Shown here: piece after piece, positions 18,175 through 30,308 of the stretch | How the letters are laid out: each line of letters opens with the position of its first letter | Position numbering within the stretch: position 1 is the stretch's first letter | NCBI RefSeq assembly: GCF_005145005.1 | Contig: NZ_CP039712.1 | Coordinates: forward strand, 2,017,001 to 2,081,000 | Direction: 5' to 3' | DNA length: 64,000 nt | DNA from: Vagococcus zengguangii | Lineage (GTDB): Bacteria > Bacillota > Bacilli > Lactobacillales > Vagococcaceae | The notes under the pieces: generated by a model | What the model was told of the DNA's origin: nothing | What the model saw: the letters and a program-made list of their open reading frames with translations, nothing else | The model's database searches: none | Program-made: the position numbers and the translations under genes

Positions 18175-18263
18175 TTTAATACGCGTTTATTTTAACACAA
18201 ATCGTATAAAGTAAACAGAATTATTTCTTAATGACAATAGCATAATTATTTGATAATCGTATG

Positions 18264-18305
18264 AAGCGGTTTCCACATCATTTTCTAATGAAACCGACTT
18301 TTTTA
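18264..18305 (+). terminator. Terminator-like hairpin in the dtpT leader
   Basis: GCGGTTTC (18266-18273) and GAAACCG (18290-18296) form a stem followed by CTTTTTT, 78 bases before the dtpT start and in the same direction. No plus-strand gene ends upstream, so it would act as a leader attenuator. A possible -10 is GATAAT near 18252. Confidence 0.5.
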
Positions 18306-18382
18306 TTTTCATTTTTTCATTTATGGAGTATTATATCTTTTGTATTTATAAATTTTTTGATTGAAAGTAGGTTTTTTATTCA

Positions 18383-19846
18383 ATGGCTTCAAAAGAAAAA
18401 ACATTTTTAGGTCAACCACTTGGTTTGGCTACGTTGTTCTTTACCGAAATGTGGGAAAGATTTAGTTACTATGGTATGCGTGCAATTTTACTTTATTATA
18501 TGTACGATACAGTCGCTAACGGCGGTTTAGGATTAGAAAAATCAACTGCTTTAGCAATTATGTCAATTTATGGTTCTTTAGTTTTCATGTCAAGTATTGT
18601 CGGTGGTTGGATATCTGACCGTTTACTAGGATCGAAAAAAGCCGTGTTCTTAGGTGGCGTTGCGATTATGATTGGTCATATCGTGTTATCATTGCCATTT
18701 GGTGTCAGCACATTGTTCTTATCAATGTTATTCATCGTTATCGGTACTGGAATGTTAAAAGCCAATGTATCAAACATGGTTGGGCTTCTATATTCTAAAG
18801 AAGATGTCCGTCGTGACGCTGGTTTCTCAATTTTCTATATGGGAATTAACATCGGTGCTTTATTAGCGCCAATTATCGTCGGAACATTAGGTCAAGAGTA
18901 TAATTATCATTTAGGTTTCTCAATCGCGGCCATTGGGATGTTCTTCGGATTATTAATGTATCACTTCCAAGGTAAGAAAACATTAGGTACGTCAGGAGAT
19001 AAAGCAACCAACCCTATTACTGCTGAAGAAAAATCTAAATTAATTAAAACATTTGGTTTAGTTGGTTTAGCTGTCATCGCTATTTTTGTAGTTGCTTTCT
19101 TCGCAAATGCTTTAACGATTGATTTCTTCGTTAACTTTATTAGTATTTTAGGTATTTGTTTACCAATTATTTACTTCACACGTATGTTACGTTCAAAAGA
19201 TGTAACAAGTGAAGAACGCAAACGTTTATTAGCTTATATTCCATTATTTATTTCAGGTATTATTTTCTGGTCATTACAAGAACAAGGGTCATCTATTTTA
19301 GCTTTATTCGCAGATGAGCGTACGAAATCAACGCTAGGTGGCTTTAATGTCCCAGCTAGTTGGTATCAAACCTTAAACCCAATTTTCGTTGTAGGTTTAA
19401 CTCCTGTTTTCGTTGGTCTATGGACTAAATTAGGAAAACGTCAACCATCAACAGTGGTTAAATTCTCATTTGGTTTGCTATTTGCCGGTTTATCATTTAT
19501 TTTATTAATGTTCCCAGGTATGTTATTTGGAACAGATACACGCGTTAGTCCAATGTGGTTACTATTAAGTTTCTTCATTATGGTACTAGGTGAATTATGT
19601 CTATCACCCGTTGGATTATCTGTTACTACTAAATTAGCGCCAAAAGCGTTCGAAGCACAAACATTAGCGATTTGGTTATTAGCAGATGCGTCATCTCAAG
19701 CAATCAACGCACAAATCGCTCGTTTCTACACACCAGCAACTGAGTCAGCTTACTTCGGTATTATTGGGGCAGTGGCAGTTGTTGCTGCGATCATTCTTTA
19801 CTCAGTACGTAAACCTATCAAACAAATGATGGGGAACATTCATTAA
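18383..19846 (+). CDS. dtpT: Proton-dependent di/tripeptide transporter (POT family)
   Basis: Inner-membrane importer that couples proton entry to uptake of di- and tripeptides. 487 residues, about 14 helices. The POT signature motif TEMWERFSYYGMRAILLYYM includes the ExxER proton/peptide site near residue 22-26; FYMGINIGALLAPI is the second family signature; SLQEQGSS on helix 7 and FIMVLGELCLSPVGLS on helix 10 (Glu that contacts the peptide amino end) are present. A weak AAAGTAGG precedes the ATG. Single-gene unit with a leader hairpin and a terminator. Confidence 0.95.
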   Translation: MASKEKTFLGQPLGLATLFFTEMWERFSYYGMRAILLYYMYDTVANGGLGLEKSTALAIMSIYGSLVFMSSIVGGWISDRLLGSKKAVFLGGVAIMIGHIVLSLPFGVSTLFLSMLFIVIGTGMLKANVSNMVGLLYSKEDVRRDAGFSIFYMGINIGALLAPIIVGTLGQEYNYHLGFSIAAIGMFFGLLMYHFQGKKTLGTSGDKATNPITAEEKSKLIKTFGLVGLAVIAIFVVAFFANALTIDFFVNFISILGICLPIIYFTRMLRSKDVTSEERKRLLAYIPLFISGIIFWSLQEQGSSILALFADERTKSTLGGFNVPASWYQTLNPIFVVGLTPVFVGLWTKLGKRQPSTVVKFSFGLLFAGLSFILLMFPGMLFGTDTRVSPMWLLLSFFIMVLGELCLSPVGLSVTTKLAPKAFEAQTLAIWLLADASSQAINAQIARFYTPATESAYFGIIGAVAVVAAIILYSVRKPIKQMMGNIH

Positions 19847-19862
19847 TCACTTATAAAATGCA

Positions 19863-19897
19863 AAAAAGCTAGGACAAACGGTCCTAGCTTTTTTTAT
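19863..19897 (+). terminator. Terminator of dtpT
   Basis: AAAAAGCTAGGAC (19863-19875) pairs with GTCCTAGCTTTTT (19881-19893), ending in T. Confidence 0.9.
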
Positions 19898-19911
19898 CTA
19901 ATACTATTTTT

Positions 19912-21396
19912 TTACCATCCGCCAGAGAATCCGCCTCCGCCTGATGCACCACCACCAAATGAGCCACCTCCGCCAAAGCCACCACTGGATGACGATGAAC
20001 TTGCATAGTTAGACCAAATGAGTGATTGTAAATAATAATCCCCTAACGTCATATGCGATAAATCATCTAACGCCGTGCGACGTTTATCTTTAGCAATTTT
20101 TTTACGCTTTTGTTCAGCATAACGGCTAGCACCTGCTAGACTTTGTTCACTTAAATCAAGTTGGGCAACTAGTTGCTCGTCCGCTAAATTATGACCTTCT
20201 AATAAACGATAAACCATTAACGCAATTAATAAGTCATTATCTAATGCACTTCCGTTCAGCAAGCCCGTATGTGCAGCATAACGTTCACTAACCGTTTCAA
20301 CGGTCTGCTTATTCAAATCAGAAATGGCCATTAAACGCGCATGCTCAACTGTCCGCTGTTCGACATAATCCGCGACATATTGCCCATACTCACCGAACAC
20401 ATACGGATTAGCCGTTAACGGACGTGCAAAGCGTGAAAACTCTTCGACTAACGTCGCTTTTAAATTGATAAACGACTCACCTTCTAAATAAATAGCCACC
20501 TCGTAATGATTATTATCACGATGTGTTTGTTGGTACTGAATGACCGCATCTTCAACTAAATCCTCCGCTAAAACTGGCGCTAAACTATCTAACGAACGAT
20601 GCTCACGCAGACTTTTTTTAGCGTATTGCTCTGCAAAGTTAACGGATTGTTGGCTATTAGACACTGTCAGACTAGCAAATTGTCTAACCGGCTTAAATTG
20701 ATAACCGCGAACCTTTTGATCAATTAATTGTTGGCTAATTTTTTTGGTTAACCGCCATAACTTCAATTTATATAATACTCCGCCCAGAGTTGTTAATGAA
20801 AGGAGTCCAGCTGCGAACCAACCTAAACCTCGATACATCGCAGCTTGCTGTTCTTTTTCAGCAATTACTGCCTGTTTTGACGCTTCATAATTGCCGTAAC
20901 GCTCCACGACCACCTTCTCAACGTTTTTTGAAATCCGCATGACAGCCTCGCCGTATTGTTCATCTTGTAGTAGTTCTGTTGCCTGACCATCCACAATTTC
21001 ATCCTTCATACTATCGGTTATGACATCTTCCACTCCATACCCAACTTCTAAACGATACTCATGGTCCTCAATTGCAATCACGAATAAAAAACCATTATCT
21101 AAATCACGCTGTCCAACACCTAACTGCTCAAACTTATGAACAGCATAGTCTTCAATAGAATCTGCATCATCTAAGTTAGGTAACGTCACAACCGCGTATT
21201 GTGGTGTCCCTTCCAGTTGCTTAAACGTCACCTCGTTCATTTCTTTAATACTAGCTTTTTGTTCAGCATTCAAAATACTAGCATTATCTTCGACGAAAAT
21301 ATTGTCACTATCAGCTAACGTTGTCAATGGCATCAGCCATAACAACCATCCGAGAGCTAACCACAATAAACGAGATTTTTTCATCTTCGTTAGCAC
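19912..21396 (-). CDS. TPM-domain membrane protein with Gly-rich tail (YgcG type)
   Basis: Secreted or membrane-anchored protein of 494 residues. After a signal peptide (LLWLALGWLLWLMPLTTLA) comes a TPM domain, residues about 30-170, with VEDNASILNAEQ, DNGFLFVIAIEDHEYRLEVG and GYGVEDVITDSM. A transmembrane helix near 190-205 is followed by a cytosolic helical part and a tail SGGFGGGGSFGGGASGGGGF. The best start is GTG 21394-21396, eight bases after GGGGGAGG. Downstream partner of lemA (31 bases apart); the LemA-TPM pair is common in Firmicutes. Role is unsettled: photosystem-II-repair-like phosphatase activity is known only for plant TPM proteins. Confidence 0.82.
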   Translation of the reverse strand: MLTKMKKSRLLWLALGWLLWLMPLTTLADSDNIFVEDNASILNAEQKASIKEMNEVTFKQLEGTPQYAVVTLPNLDDADSIEDYAVHKFEQLGVGQRDLDNGFLFVIAIEDHEYRLEVGYGVEDVITDSMKDEIVDGQATELLQDEQYGEAVMRISKNVEKVVVERYGNYEASKQAVIAEKEQQAAMYRGLGWFAAGLLSLTTLGGVLYKLKLWRLTKKISQQLIDQKVRGYQFKPVRQFASLTVSNSQQSVNFAEQYAKKSLREHRSLDSLAPVLAEDLVEDAVIQYQQTHRDNNHYEVAIYLEGESFINLKATLVEEFSRFARPLTANPYVFGEYGQYVADYVEQRTVEHARLMAISDLNKQTVETVSERYAAHTGLLNGSALDNDLLIALMVYRLLEGHNLADEQLVAQLDLSEQSLAGASRYAEQKRKKIAKDKRRTALDDLSHMTLGDYYLQSLIWSNYASSSSSSGGFGGGGSFGGGASGGGGFSGGW

Positions 21397-21427
21397 ATGA
21401 CTCACCTCCCCCTATAAACCATAGGCA

Positions 21428-21997
21428 TTACTCATCAAAATTAACGGACGGTACTTCAGCAGCTGCTTTATCTGCTTCAAAGTAAGCTTCCTGTTCAAGA
21501 CCCATCATTTTAGCAATCATTGATTTAGGAAATTGTTTCAATGCCACATTGTAGCCTTTTACTGCTTCGTTGTAGCGATCACGTTCTACCGAAATTCGGT
21601 TTTCTGTCCCTTCTAATTGGGTCATCAAGTTTTTAACATTGTCACTTGATTTTAGTTCAGGGTAATTTTCCATCACAACTAACAAACGAGACAATGCACC
21701 TTCTAACTCAGCACTTGCTTCAGAAACTTCTGCTGCACCATTAGCACCTGCCATATTTTCACGCGCTTCGGTAATACTATTAAATACTTCTTTTTCTTGA
21801 GTCATACTAGCTTTTACAGAATTTACTAGATTAGGAATTAAATCATAGCGACGTTGTAATTTTGATTCAACATTAGCCCACTGATTGTCAACTTTAGCTT
21901 CTCTTGAAATGAAACCATTGTATGTTACAACACCATACACTGCAATTAATGCCATAACAATTAACGCAATCAACCCTGATTTTTTCGAATTATTCAT
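21428..21997 (-). CDS. lemA: LemA family protein
   Basis: Membrane-anchored coiled-coil protein of 189 residues. An N-terminal helix (GLIALIVMALIAVYGVVTY) is followed by the family block VDNQWANVESKLQRRYDLIP and NLVNSVKASMTQEKEVFNSI, then long amphipathic helices with LSRLLVVMENYPELKSS and a NAVKGYN-like stretch (YNEAVKGYNVALKQFP). ATG follows GGAGGTAATTTCAA. It is cotranscribed with the TPM protein. The molecular role of LemA is not established. Confidence 0.92.
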   Translation of the reverse strand: MNNSKKSGLIALIVMALIAVYGVVTYNGFISREAKVDNQWANVESKLQRRYDLIPNLVNSVKASMTQEKEVFNSITEARENMAGANGAAEVSEASAELEGALSRLLVVMENYPELKSSDNVKNLMTQLEGTENRISVERDRYNEAVKGYNVALKQFPKSMIAKMMGLEQEAYFEADKAAAEVPSVNFDE

Positions 21998-22086
21998 TTG
22001 AAATTACCTCCATTATTTAATAATTAAATTATACGTTATCCCCAATAAAAACACATCAGCCTAAAGATGTATCCCTTTATTACTTT

Positions 22087-22119
22087 AAAAAGGTGTGGCA
22101 CTTGCGTCCACACCTTTTT
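22087..22119 (-). terminator. Terminator of the natAB-like operon
   Basis: AAAAAGGTGTGG (22087-22098) and CCACACCTTTTT (22108-22119), nine-base loop, followed on the minus strand by T. Confidence 0.88.
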
Positions 22120-22127
22120 AATCCTCA

Positions 22128-23381
22128 TTATTCTTCACTTTTCATTAAAGAAATTGATTTTTTAAGCGACTGCCACATACCAGTATCACTATATACAAGA
22201 GCTGTTGAACGGTAAATTTTGGCTGCAACTCTCAATAAAATGATCGTTGTCACCAATAAAACTACTAGTGAAATAAAAATTTCAGGTGTACTGACCGTTT
22301 GGCTAGCAATACGTGATGGCATCGTAAACGATGATAAAAATGGAATAAATGACGTTATTTTCATCAAGATATGTTGTGGGTCATTCATGCCTAAGAACAT
22401 CGTTAAGAAAAAGCCAATCATCGTTAAGTACGTAACGGGCGCAACAGCTTTCCCAGCATCTTCAGATTTTGAAACAAGCGAACCACATAGTGCCGCTAAT
22501 ACCGTATAAATGACGACGCCTAGTAATAAATAAAGCAAATTGTAGCCAATTAAGCCACCTAACATTTCTTTAATTGACACTTCAGCTAACATGTCTTGTA
22601 CAAAATCAGTCTTTTTAGCAAATAAATAGCCTCCAACACCTAAGCCAAAATAAATCACCACTTGCGTTAAAATCACTAAGAAAATCCCCAAAATCTTGCC
22701 GTAAAAATGTTTAGCAGCGGATGTACTCGATAGAATTATTTCCATAATACGTGTCCCTTTTTCCGAAGCAACTTCTGTCGCAACCACCTGTGCATACATT
22801 AAAATAATAATATACATCGCTAAAGCAATGAACATTGATCCGAAAATTTGAGCAACTTTATTGTCTTGTTTATCTGTCATATTACCATCATCAAACTCAA
22901 CAGTCTTCACAGCTAGTGTCGCTAGTTGATTTAATTTTTGGACATCTGCTGTTGATAAACCAAGTGATTGTGAAACTCTTCCTAGCTGCATCATACTCAA
23001 GACTTGCTGCACCTCTTGTTGATCCGATTGACTTAAAGAAGATTCACCGAAGTATTCCCCCGAAAGTTCAGGCTCCTGTTCGCTGCTACGAATCACCAAA
23101 AAGCCGTCGATTTCTTCATTTTCTAAGGCTTTTTTTGCTTTTTCTTCCGTATCAACTGAATCATCCACCTCTAACGAAATTTGATCAGAGAAACCGGCAC
23201 GTAGTGTAGTATCTTCTGCAATAACTGCAATTTTCGATGTTTCCTCGAATTTACTGCCAATCACACCACCTAATAAGCTAATCCCTATCATCAGAAACGG
23301 TGCCAAAATCATCACGAAAAAAGTCGGAGTTTTAATATTACGTTTATAGGTTTCAAGCGCAATAATCCATAATTTATTCAT
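22128..23381 (-). CDS. ABC-2 type permease, NatB-like
   Basis: Membrane subunit of an ABC exporter, 417 residues. One helix at the N-terminus (NKLWIIALETYKRNIKTPTFF then FLMIGISLLGGVIG), a large extracellular region of about 130 residues, and five C-terminal helices with VASEKGTRIMEIILSSTSA, the typical ABC-2 coupling segment. The pattern matches NatB, which with NatA extrudes Na+ in Bacillus; substrate here is only inferred. ATG 23379-23381 overlaps the end of the ATPase gene by eight bases and has AGGTGAG ahead, so the two are coupled. Confidence 0.85.
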   Translation of the reverse strand: MNKLWIIALETYKRNIKTPTFFVMILAPFLMIGISLLGGVIGSKFEETSKIAVIAEDTTLRAGFSDQISLEVDDSVDTEEKAKKALENEEIDGFLVIRSSEQEPELSGEYFGESSLSQSDQQEVQQVLSMMQLGRVSQSLGLSTADVQKLNQLATLAVKTVEFDDGNMTDKQDNKVAQIFGSMFIALAMYIIILMYAQVVATEVASEKGTRIMEIILSSTSAAKHFYGKILGIFLVILTQVVIYFGLGVGGYLFAKKTDFVQDMLAEVSIKEMLGGLIGYNLLYLLLGVVIYTVLAALCGSLVSKSEDAGKAVAPVTYLTMIGFFLTMFLGMNDPQHILMKITSFIPFLSSFTMPSRIASQTVSTPEIFISLVVLLVTTIILLRVAAKIYRSTALVYSDTGMWQSLKKSISLMKSEE

Positions 23382-24273
23382 GCGTCTCACCTACTTTCAT
23401 TTTAAAAATATCCTCTAAGGTTGGTGGGTATTGGTTAAACACTGGCATATAGCCATACGCCGCTGCTTGTTTAAAAATCTCTTGACCAACTTCTTCATCG
23501 CGCAACGCAGCTTCAATTGTCCCATCTACTTGCTGATGCGTCGATAACACACCGTCAATCGCTTGTAATTGTTCAAGTGGTAATGGTGAGTTAATTAATA
23601 ATTTAGTCCGACCAAAACTTTGACGAATCTCGTGCACTTCGCCATTAAGTACGGTTTGACCATTACGAAGCATAATCAAATGGTCACAAATTTTTTCGAC
23701 GTTCTCCATATTATGACTTGAGAAAATCACACACGCCCCTTTATCTTTTAATTCGATAATCCCATTTTTCAACAGTTCAGCATTTACTGGATCTAACCCA
23801 CTGAATGGTTCATCTAAAATAATTAATTTAGGTTCATGAATTAAGGTCGCAATTAATTGGACTTTTTGCTGATTACCTTTCGATAGCGTCTTCACTTTAT
23901 CCGTACGCTTACCTTTAACTTGAAACTTTTCCATCCATTCATCAATCTTAGGTTCAATTTCTTTTTTAGTTTTGCCACGTAAACGAGCAAAATAAATCAA
24001 TTGTTCCTCGATGCTAATTTTGGGATATAATCCTCGTTCTTCAGGCAAATAACCGATAATATTATAATCATTCTCAGTTAATGGCTGACCATCCCATAAA
24101 ACTTGTCCTTCATTGGCTTTTAAAAAATTCAAAATTAAACGAAAGGTCGTTGTTTTCCCTGCACCATTTTGACCAATCAATCCTAAAATTTTACCTTTCG
24201 GGATTGTAAAACTTAAATGGTCTACCGCCGTCATCGCGCCAAATGTTTTAACGAGTTGTTTCACCTCTAACAT
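23374..24273 (-). CDS. ABC transporter ATPase, NatA-like
   Basis: Cytosolic ATP-binding subunit, 299 residues. Walker A GQNGAGKTT, signature LSKGNQQKVQLIATL, Walker B LIILDEPFSGLDP and switch His in IFSSHNMENVEKI are all present. The LSKGN form of the signature and the about 75-residue C-terminal extension ending in LEDIFKMKVGE match the NatA/YhaQ group. Start ATG 24271-24273 follows AAAGGGGGATACAT; the frame is open 17 codons further without family similarity. Upstream gene of the pair. Confidence 0.9.
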   Translation of the reverse strand: MLEVKQLVKTFGAMTAVDHLSFTIPKGKILGLIGQNGAGKTTTFRLILNFLKANEGQVLWDGQPLTENDYNIIGYLPEERGLYPKISIEEQLIYFARLRGKTKKEIEPKIDEWMEKFQVKGKRTDKVKTLSKGNQQKVQLIATLIHEPKLIILDEPFSGLDPVNAELLKNGIIELKDKGACVIFSSHNMENVEKICDHLIMLRNGQTVLNGEVHEIRQSFGRTKLLINSPLPLEQLQAIDGVLSTHQQVDGTIEAALRDEEVGQEIFKQAAAYGYMPVFNQYPPTLEDIFKMKVGETHE

Positions 24274-24385
24274 ATGTATCCCCCTTTGATTGTTACTTTT
24301 TTCATTATCCCCTATTCTAATCAAAAATGTTCATAAAAGATAGTGAAAACCTTTACTATCTTTTAAAAAAACAATTTAAAGAATT

Positions 24386-24420
24386 AAAAAACCATGTCTT
24401 CATATAAGACATGGTTTTAA
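24386..24420 (-). terminator. Terminator after bglA
   Basis: AAAACCATGTCTT and AAGACATGGTTTT with loop CATAT; flanked by A/T runs on both sides, so it can work in either direction, but the bgl operon is the nearer client. Confidence 0.9.
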
Positions 24421-24465
24421 AAAATCCGTTTATCTGTATTTTTTTATAAAATAAACATCATACTT

Positions 24466-25935
<1,470 letters not shown>

Positions 25936-25966
25936 CTAACCTCCGCTATTATTTATGTGTTTTCGA

Positions 25967-27850
<1,884 letters not shown>

Positions 27851-27879
27851 TTAATTAATTATTGTTGTTAATTACTAGC

Positions 27880-27936
27880 GGTGTGGCCAACTTAATGTCA
27901 CCATCCTATTGTGTTGCTGGGTGAACCTTACCATCC
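27880..27936 (-). promoter_or_regulatory. RAT-like elements between bglG and bglP
   Basis: On the minus strand GGATGGTGACATTAAG followed by TTGGCCACACC (27880-27906) resembles a BglG-type ribonucleic antiterminator target, and GGATGGTAAGGTTCACCC (27919-27936) starts with the same bases. No obvious terminator follows, so this is a weak call; it may instead be leader structure controlling bglP translation. Confidence 0.3.
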
Positions 27937-27965
27937 TCCTTGTTGCTATTTTTATATGAAACAAA

Positions 27966-28805
27966 TTACTTTGTTTTATAAATCAATCGGTCTAAATGAA
28001 TCGTTAAATAACTTAACTCTTCTTCAGATAAATTTAGGTGGTATTTTTTATTTAAAAAGTCATTCACCTTCATCGAACAATCGAAAGATGCAGGATAAGC
28101 TGTTTTAATCGTTTGAAACAACGGATCCTCCCCACCATCTTGATGCGTACTACCATTTAATAACCGTTGTGCTAAAAATTTTAAATGTGTTACAAAGCGG
28201 TAATAATAAACCGAGTCTTCATCTAGAGTGACATTAAAATGATACTTCACAATATTTAGCACTTCTGTCATGACTTTGGTAATCTGGTAAGTATTCTCAA
28301 CCTCTTCATCTAATTCGGCATTAACAATATGAAACGCAATAAAGCCCGCCTCATCTTCAGGCAGTCGAATCGCTAGTTCGTCCACTATTAATGCTAATGA
28401 TTCTTGACCTAGTTTGAATTCAGTCGGATAGAAACGTTTAATATCCCATAACATCGTATTAGTCAACGACACCCCTTCTTGATAACGTTGAACTGCCGCG
28501 AAAATATGATCTGTAAGTGAAATATATAAGTTATCGTTTAAACGCTTGCCTAATTTCACTTTGATATTATCAATAATTTTATCTGCTAACGTCACATAGT
28601 CATCAGGTATCGCTGAAATGATTTGTTGGTACTTCCCAACAAAATCAGCATTATCAGGTAAAAATTTCTTATCAATCAATGCTTCTTCAATCGTTTCACC
28701 AACTTTACGTTGGAACGCAATGCCTTTACCAAAACAAATAATCTCTTGATGATCTTCTGTTTGACAGACTGCCGCATTGTTATTTAAAATCTTGATAATT
28801 TTCAC
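27966..28805 (-). CDS. BglG/LicT family transcription antiterminator
   Basis: RNA-binding antiterminator, 279 residues: CAT RNA-binding domain 1-60 starting MKIIKILNNNAAVC, then PRD1 (about 70-170) and PRD2 (about 175-279) with conserved histidines in SLTDHIFAAVQR, AFHIVNAEL, THLKFLAQRL and LTIHLDRL. The PTS phosphorylates these to report sugar availability. GTG 28803-28805 is chosen: it matches the family start exactly and lies seven bases after GGAGG, whereas the ATG two codons earlier is one base from that site. First gene of the bgl operon, it acts on the leader just upstream. Confidence 0.93.
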   Translation of the reverse strand: MKIIKILNNNAAVCQTEDHQEIICFGKGIAFQRKVGETIEEALIDKKFLPDNADFVGKYQQIISAIPDDYVTLADKIIDNIKVKLGKRLNDNLYISLTDHIFAAVQRYQEGVSLTNTMLWDIKRFYPTEFKLGQESLALIVDELAIRLPEDEAGFIAFHIVNAELDEEVENTYQITKVMTEVLNIVKYHFNVTLDEDSVYYYRFVTHLKFLAQRLLNGSTHQDGGEDPLFQTIKTAYPASFDCSMKVNDFLNKKYHLNLSEEELSYLTIHLDRLIYKTK

Positions 28806-28825
28806 GTTCATTCCTCCATTTGAAT

Positions 28826-28925
28826 TAAAAAAAGACCTAATCATAAATTCATAAAACCGCACACTAAACAATATTAGTGGGTTTTACTAATTTATCATTA
28901 GGTCTAGCTCCTAAGATTACTATCC
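28826..28925 (-). promoter_or_regulatory. Antiterminator target (RAT) and overlapping terminator of the bgl leader
   Basis: Reading the minus strand: GGATAGTAATCTTAGGAGC (RAT-like, 28907-28925) runs into AGACCTAAT, the left arm of a very long hairpin whose arms are 28889-28905 and 28833-28849 with further inner pairing (GGTTTT/AAAACC, CACTAA/TTAGTG), followed by seven T. Overlap of a RAT with the terminator's first arm is the standard LicT/BglG switch: bound antiterminator protein prevents the terminator from folding. Confidence 0.75.
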
Positions 28926-28955
28926 ATCTATGACAATTTATTTTATTGTACCATT

Positions 28956-28984
28956 ATAATAGCAAAACGCTTACAATAAGTCAA
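28956..28984 (-). promoter_or_regulatory. bgl operon promoter with cre-like site
   Basis: TTGACT (28979-28984), 17-base spacer, TATTAT (28956-28961). The spacer itself is TGTAAGCGTTTTGC (28962-28975), 12 of 14 positions of the CcpA cre consensus, so glucose repression is likely. A second copy of the core, GTAAGCGTTT, lies at 29004-29013 and forms a 10-bp inverted repeat with the complement of the first. Confidence 0.75.
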
Positions 28985-29032
28985 CTACTTTATTAAGCAC
29001 ACCGTAAGCGTTTATTTGTTGATTAATTATCG

Positions 29033-29305
29033 TTACGATTTCTCCTCTGCTAAATAGCTCGTGCTCTGTTCCATGATAACGTGATAAGGAATATGAAGAT
29101 CATTTAACCTAATCGAACCGTCCTCTAATATTTCGATTTCGTTACCAATCCACGTATAAGCCAACGGTTGAATGAACAACTCGACAGTCGAAAATTTTGA
29201 CAAATAGCGCACCTCGCCGTTATTAAATGTTATCCGTAATCTTAAATTAGGTAACATCTCGGCTGCAATCGGTTTTACGTGTTCATTTGATTCTCTCTCG
29301 CTCAT
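29033..29305 (-). CDS. Small protein of unknown function (90 residues)
   Basis: I do not recognise a family. ATG 29303-29305 with AAAGGG eight bases ahead gives 90 residues, soluble, mostly beta-strand in appearance: LRLRITFNNGEVRYLSKF, then YTWIGNEIEILEDGSIRLND and IPYHVIMEQS. The pattern of a short sheet with a DGSIRLN turn recalls small DUF2442-like folds but is not convincing. It is upstream of the bgl promoter on the same strand; a 10-bp inverted repeat at 28965-29013 may serve as its weak terminator. Likely real, given the binding site and codon use like its neighbours. Confidence 0.6.
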   Translation of the reverse strand: MSERESNEHVKPIAAEMLPNLRLRITFNNGEVRYLSKFSTVELFIQPLAYTWIGNEIEILEDGSIRLNDLHIPYHVIMEQSTSYLAEEKS

Positions 29306-29486
29306 AACACTCACCCTTTCTTACACTAATGATAGTTACTCTCTATTAAATTGTAACATAATTCATCGTTCGTTTCATTTATAACCCTTTTAAAAAAACA
29401 ACTTCCAACAAATTACCCACCAATTATCAAAACTATGATACACTGTAGTGGATATTGACTTTTAGAAAGTGAGTGACACAAATTTT

Positions 29487-30263
29487 ATGACACGTAAATT
29501 AATTGCCTTCGATATTGACGGCACCATTTTAGACAGCAACAAACGCCCATTGGACAGCACATTAGCGGCTCTAAAAGAATTGCGCGCAAAAGGACATATG
29601 TTAACGATTGCGACTGGACGTAGTTATTTATTCGCCAAAGAAGTCATCGACGAATTAGGCTTTGACCACTATATTTTATGTAACGGTGCGGGTGCCTTTG
29701 TTGAGAACCAACAAGTCTACAAAAACATCTTAAATCCGTCCGAATTAAAGCGTTTTATCGATTTGACTAAAGATATGAACATTGACACGGCGGCCTTAAA
29801 TTTAAATAAAATCAAACGCAACACTAACTTTAAACCTGATATTATGGATGAGGCAATGCAGTCGTTTGGGCAACAGATTCCTGAATACGATGAAGATTTC
29901 TATCATAAAAACGACATTTATCAAGTCTTAGCCTATTTTGATCACTCACTAGATGGTCATTTTGAAGCGGACTTCCCAGAATTCCGTTTTGTACGCTGGC
30001 ACCCAAATAGTGTCGATGTAATTCCTCATAACGGTTCAAAAGCTGCGACCATTATGCACGTTGCTGAACAATTTGGTTTCAAAAAGGAAGACACGATTGC
30101 CTTTGGTGACGGCTTAAACGATCTCGAAATGCTACAAACTGTCGGTACAGGTGTCGCAATGGGTAATGCTGAGGACAGCATCAAAGAAATTGCTGCTCTG
30201 GTAACAGATACCAATGATAACGATGGTATCGCCAAAGCATTGAAACAATTAGGATTAATTTAA
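29487..30263 (+). CDS. HAD-superfamily Cof-type sugar phosphatase
   Basis: Cytosolic HAD IIB phosphatase, 258 residues. Motif I FDIDGTILDSN (nucleophile and acid Asp near residues 8 and 10), motif II LTIATGRSY, Lys in NGSKAATIMHV, and motif III FGDGLNDLEMLQTVGTGVAMGN (in parts) are present. The cap is inserted between motifs II and III as in Cof/YidA proteins, which hydrolyse sugar phosphates, FMN or other small phosphates. ATG 29487 matches the family start; a GTG six codons upstream is possible but has a poorer site. Exact substrate is not deducible. Confidence 0.9.
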   Translation: MTRKLIAFDIDGTILDSNKRPLDSTLAALKELRAKGHMLTIATGRSYLFAKEVIDELGFDHYILCNGAGAFVENQQVYKNILNPSELKRFIDLTKDMNIDTAALNLNKIKRNTNFKPDIMDEAMQSFGQQIPEYDEDFYHKNDIYQVLAYFDHSLDGHFEADFPEFRFVRWHPNSVDVIPHNGSKAATIMHVAEQFGFKKEDTIAFGDGLNDLEMLQTVGTGVAMGNAEDSIKEIAALVTDTNDNDGIAKALKQLGLI

Positions 30264-30270
30264 AGAATAT

Positions 30271-30308
30271 AAGCGTTAAACACCTTCAAGGGCGTTTAAC
30301 GCTTTTTT
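30271..30308 (+). terminator. Terminator of the HAD phosphatase gene
   Basis: AAGCGTTAAAC (30271-30281) pairs with GTTTAACGCTT (30294-30304), then T. Confidence 0.8.
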
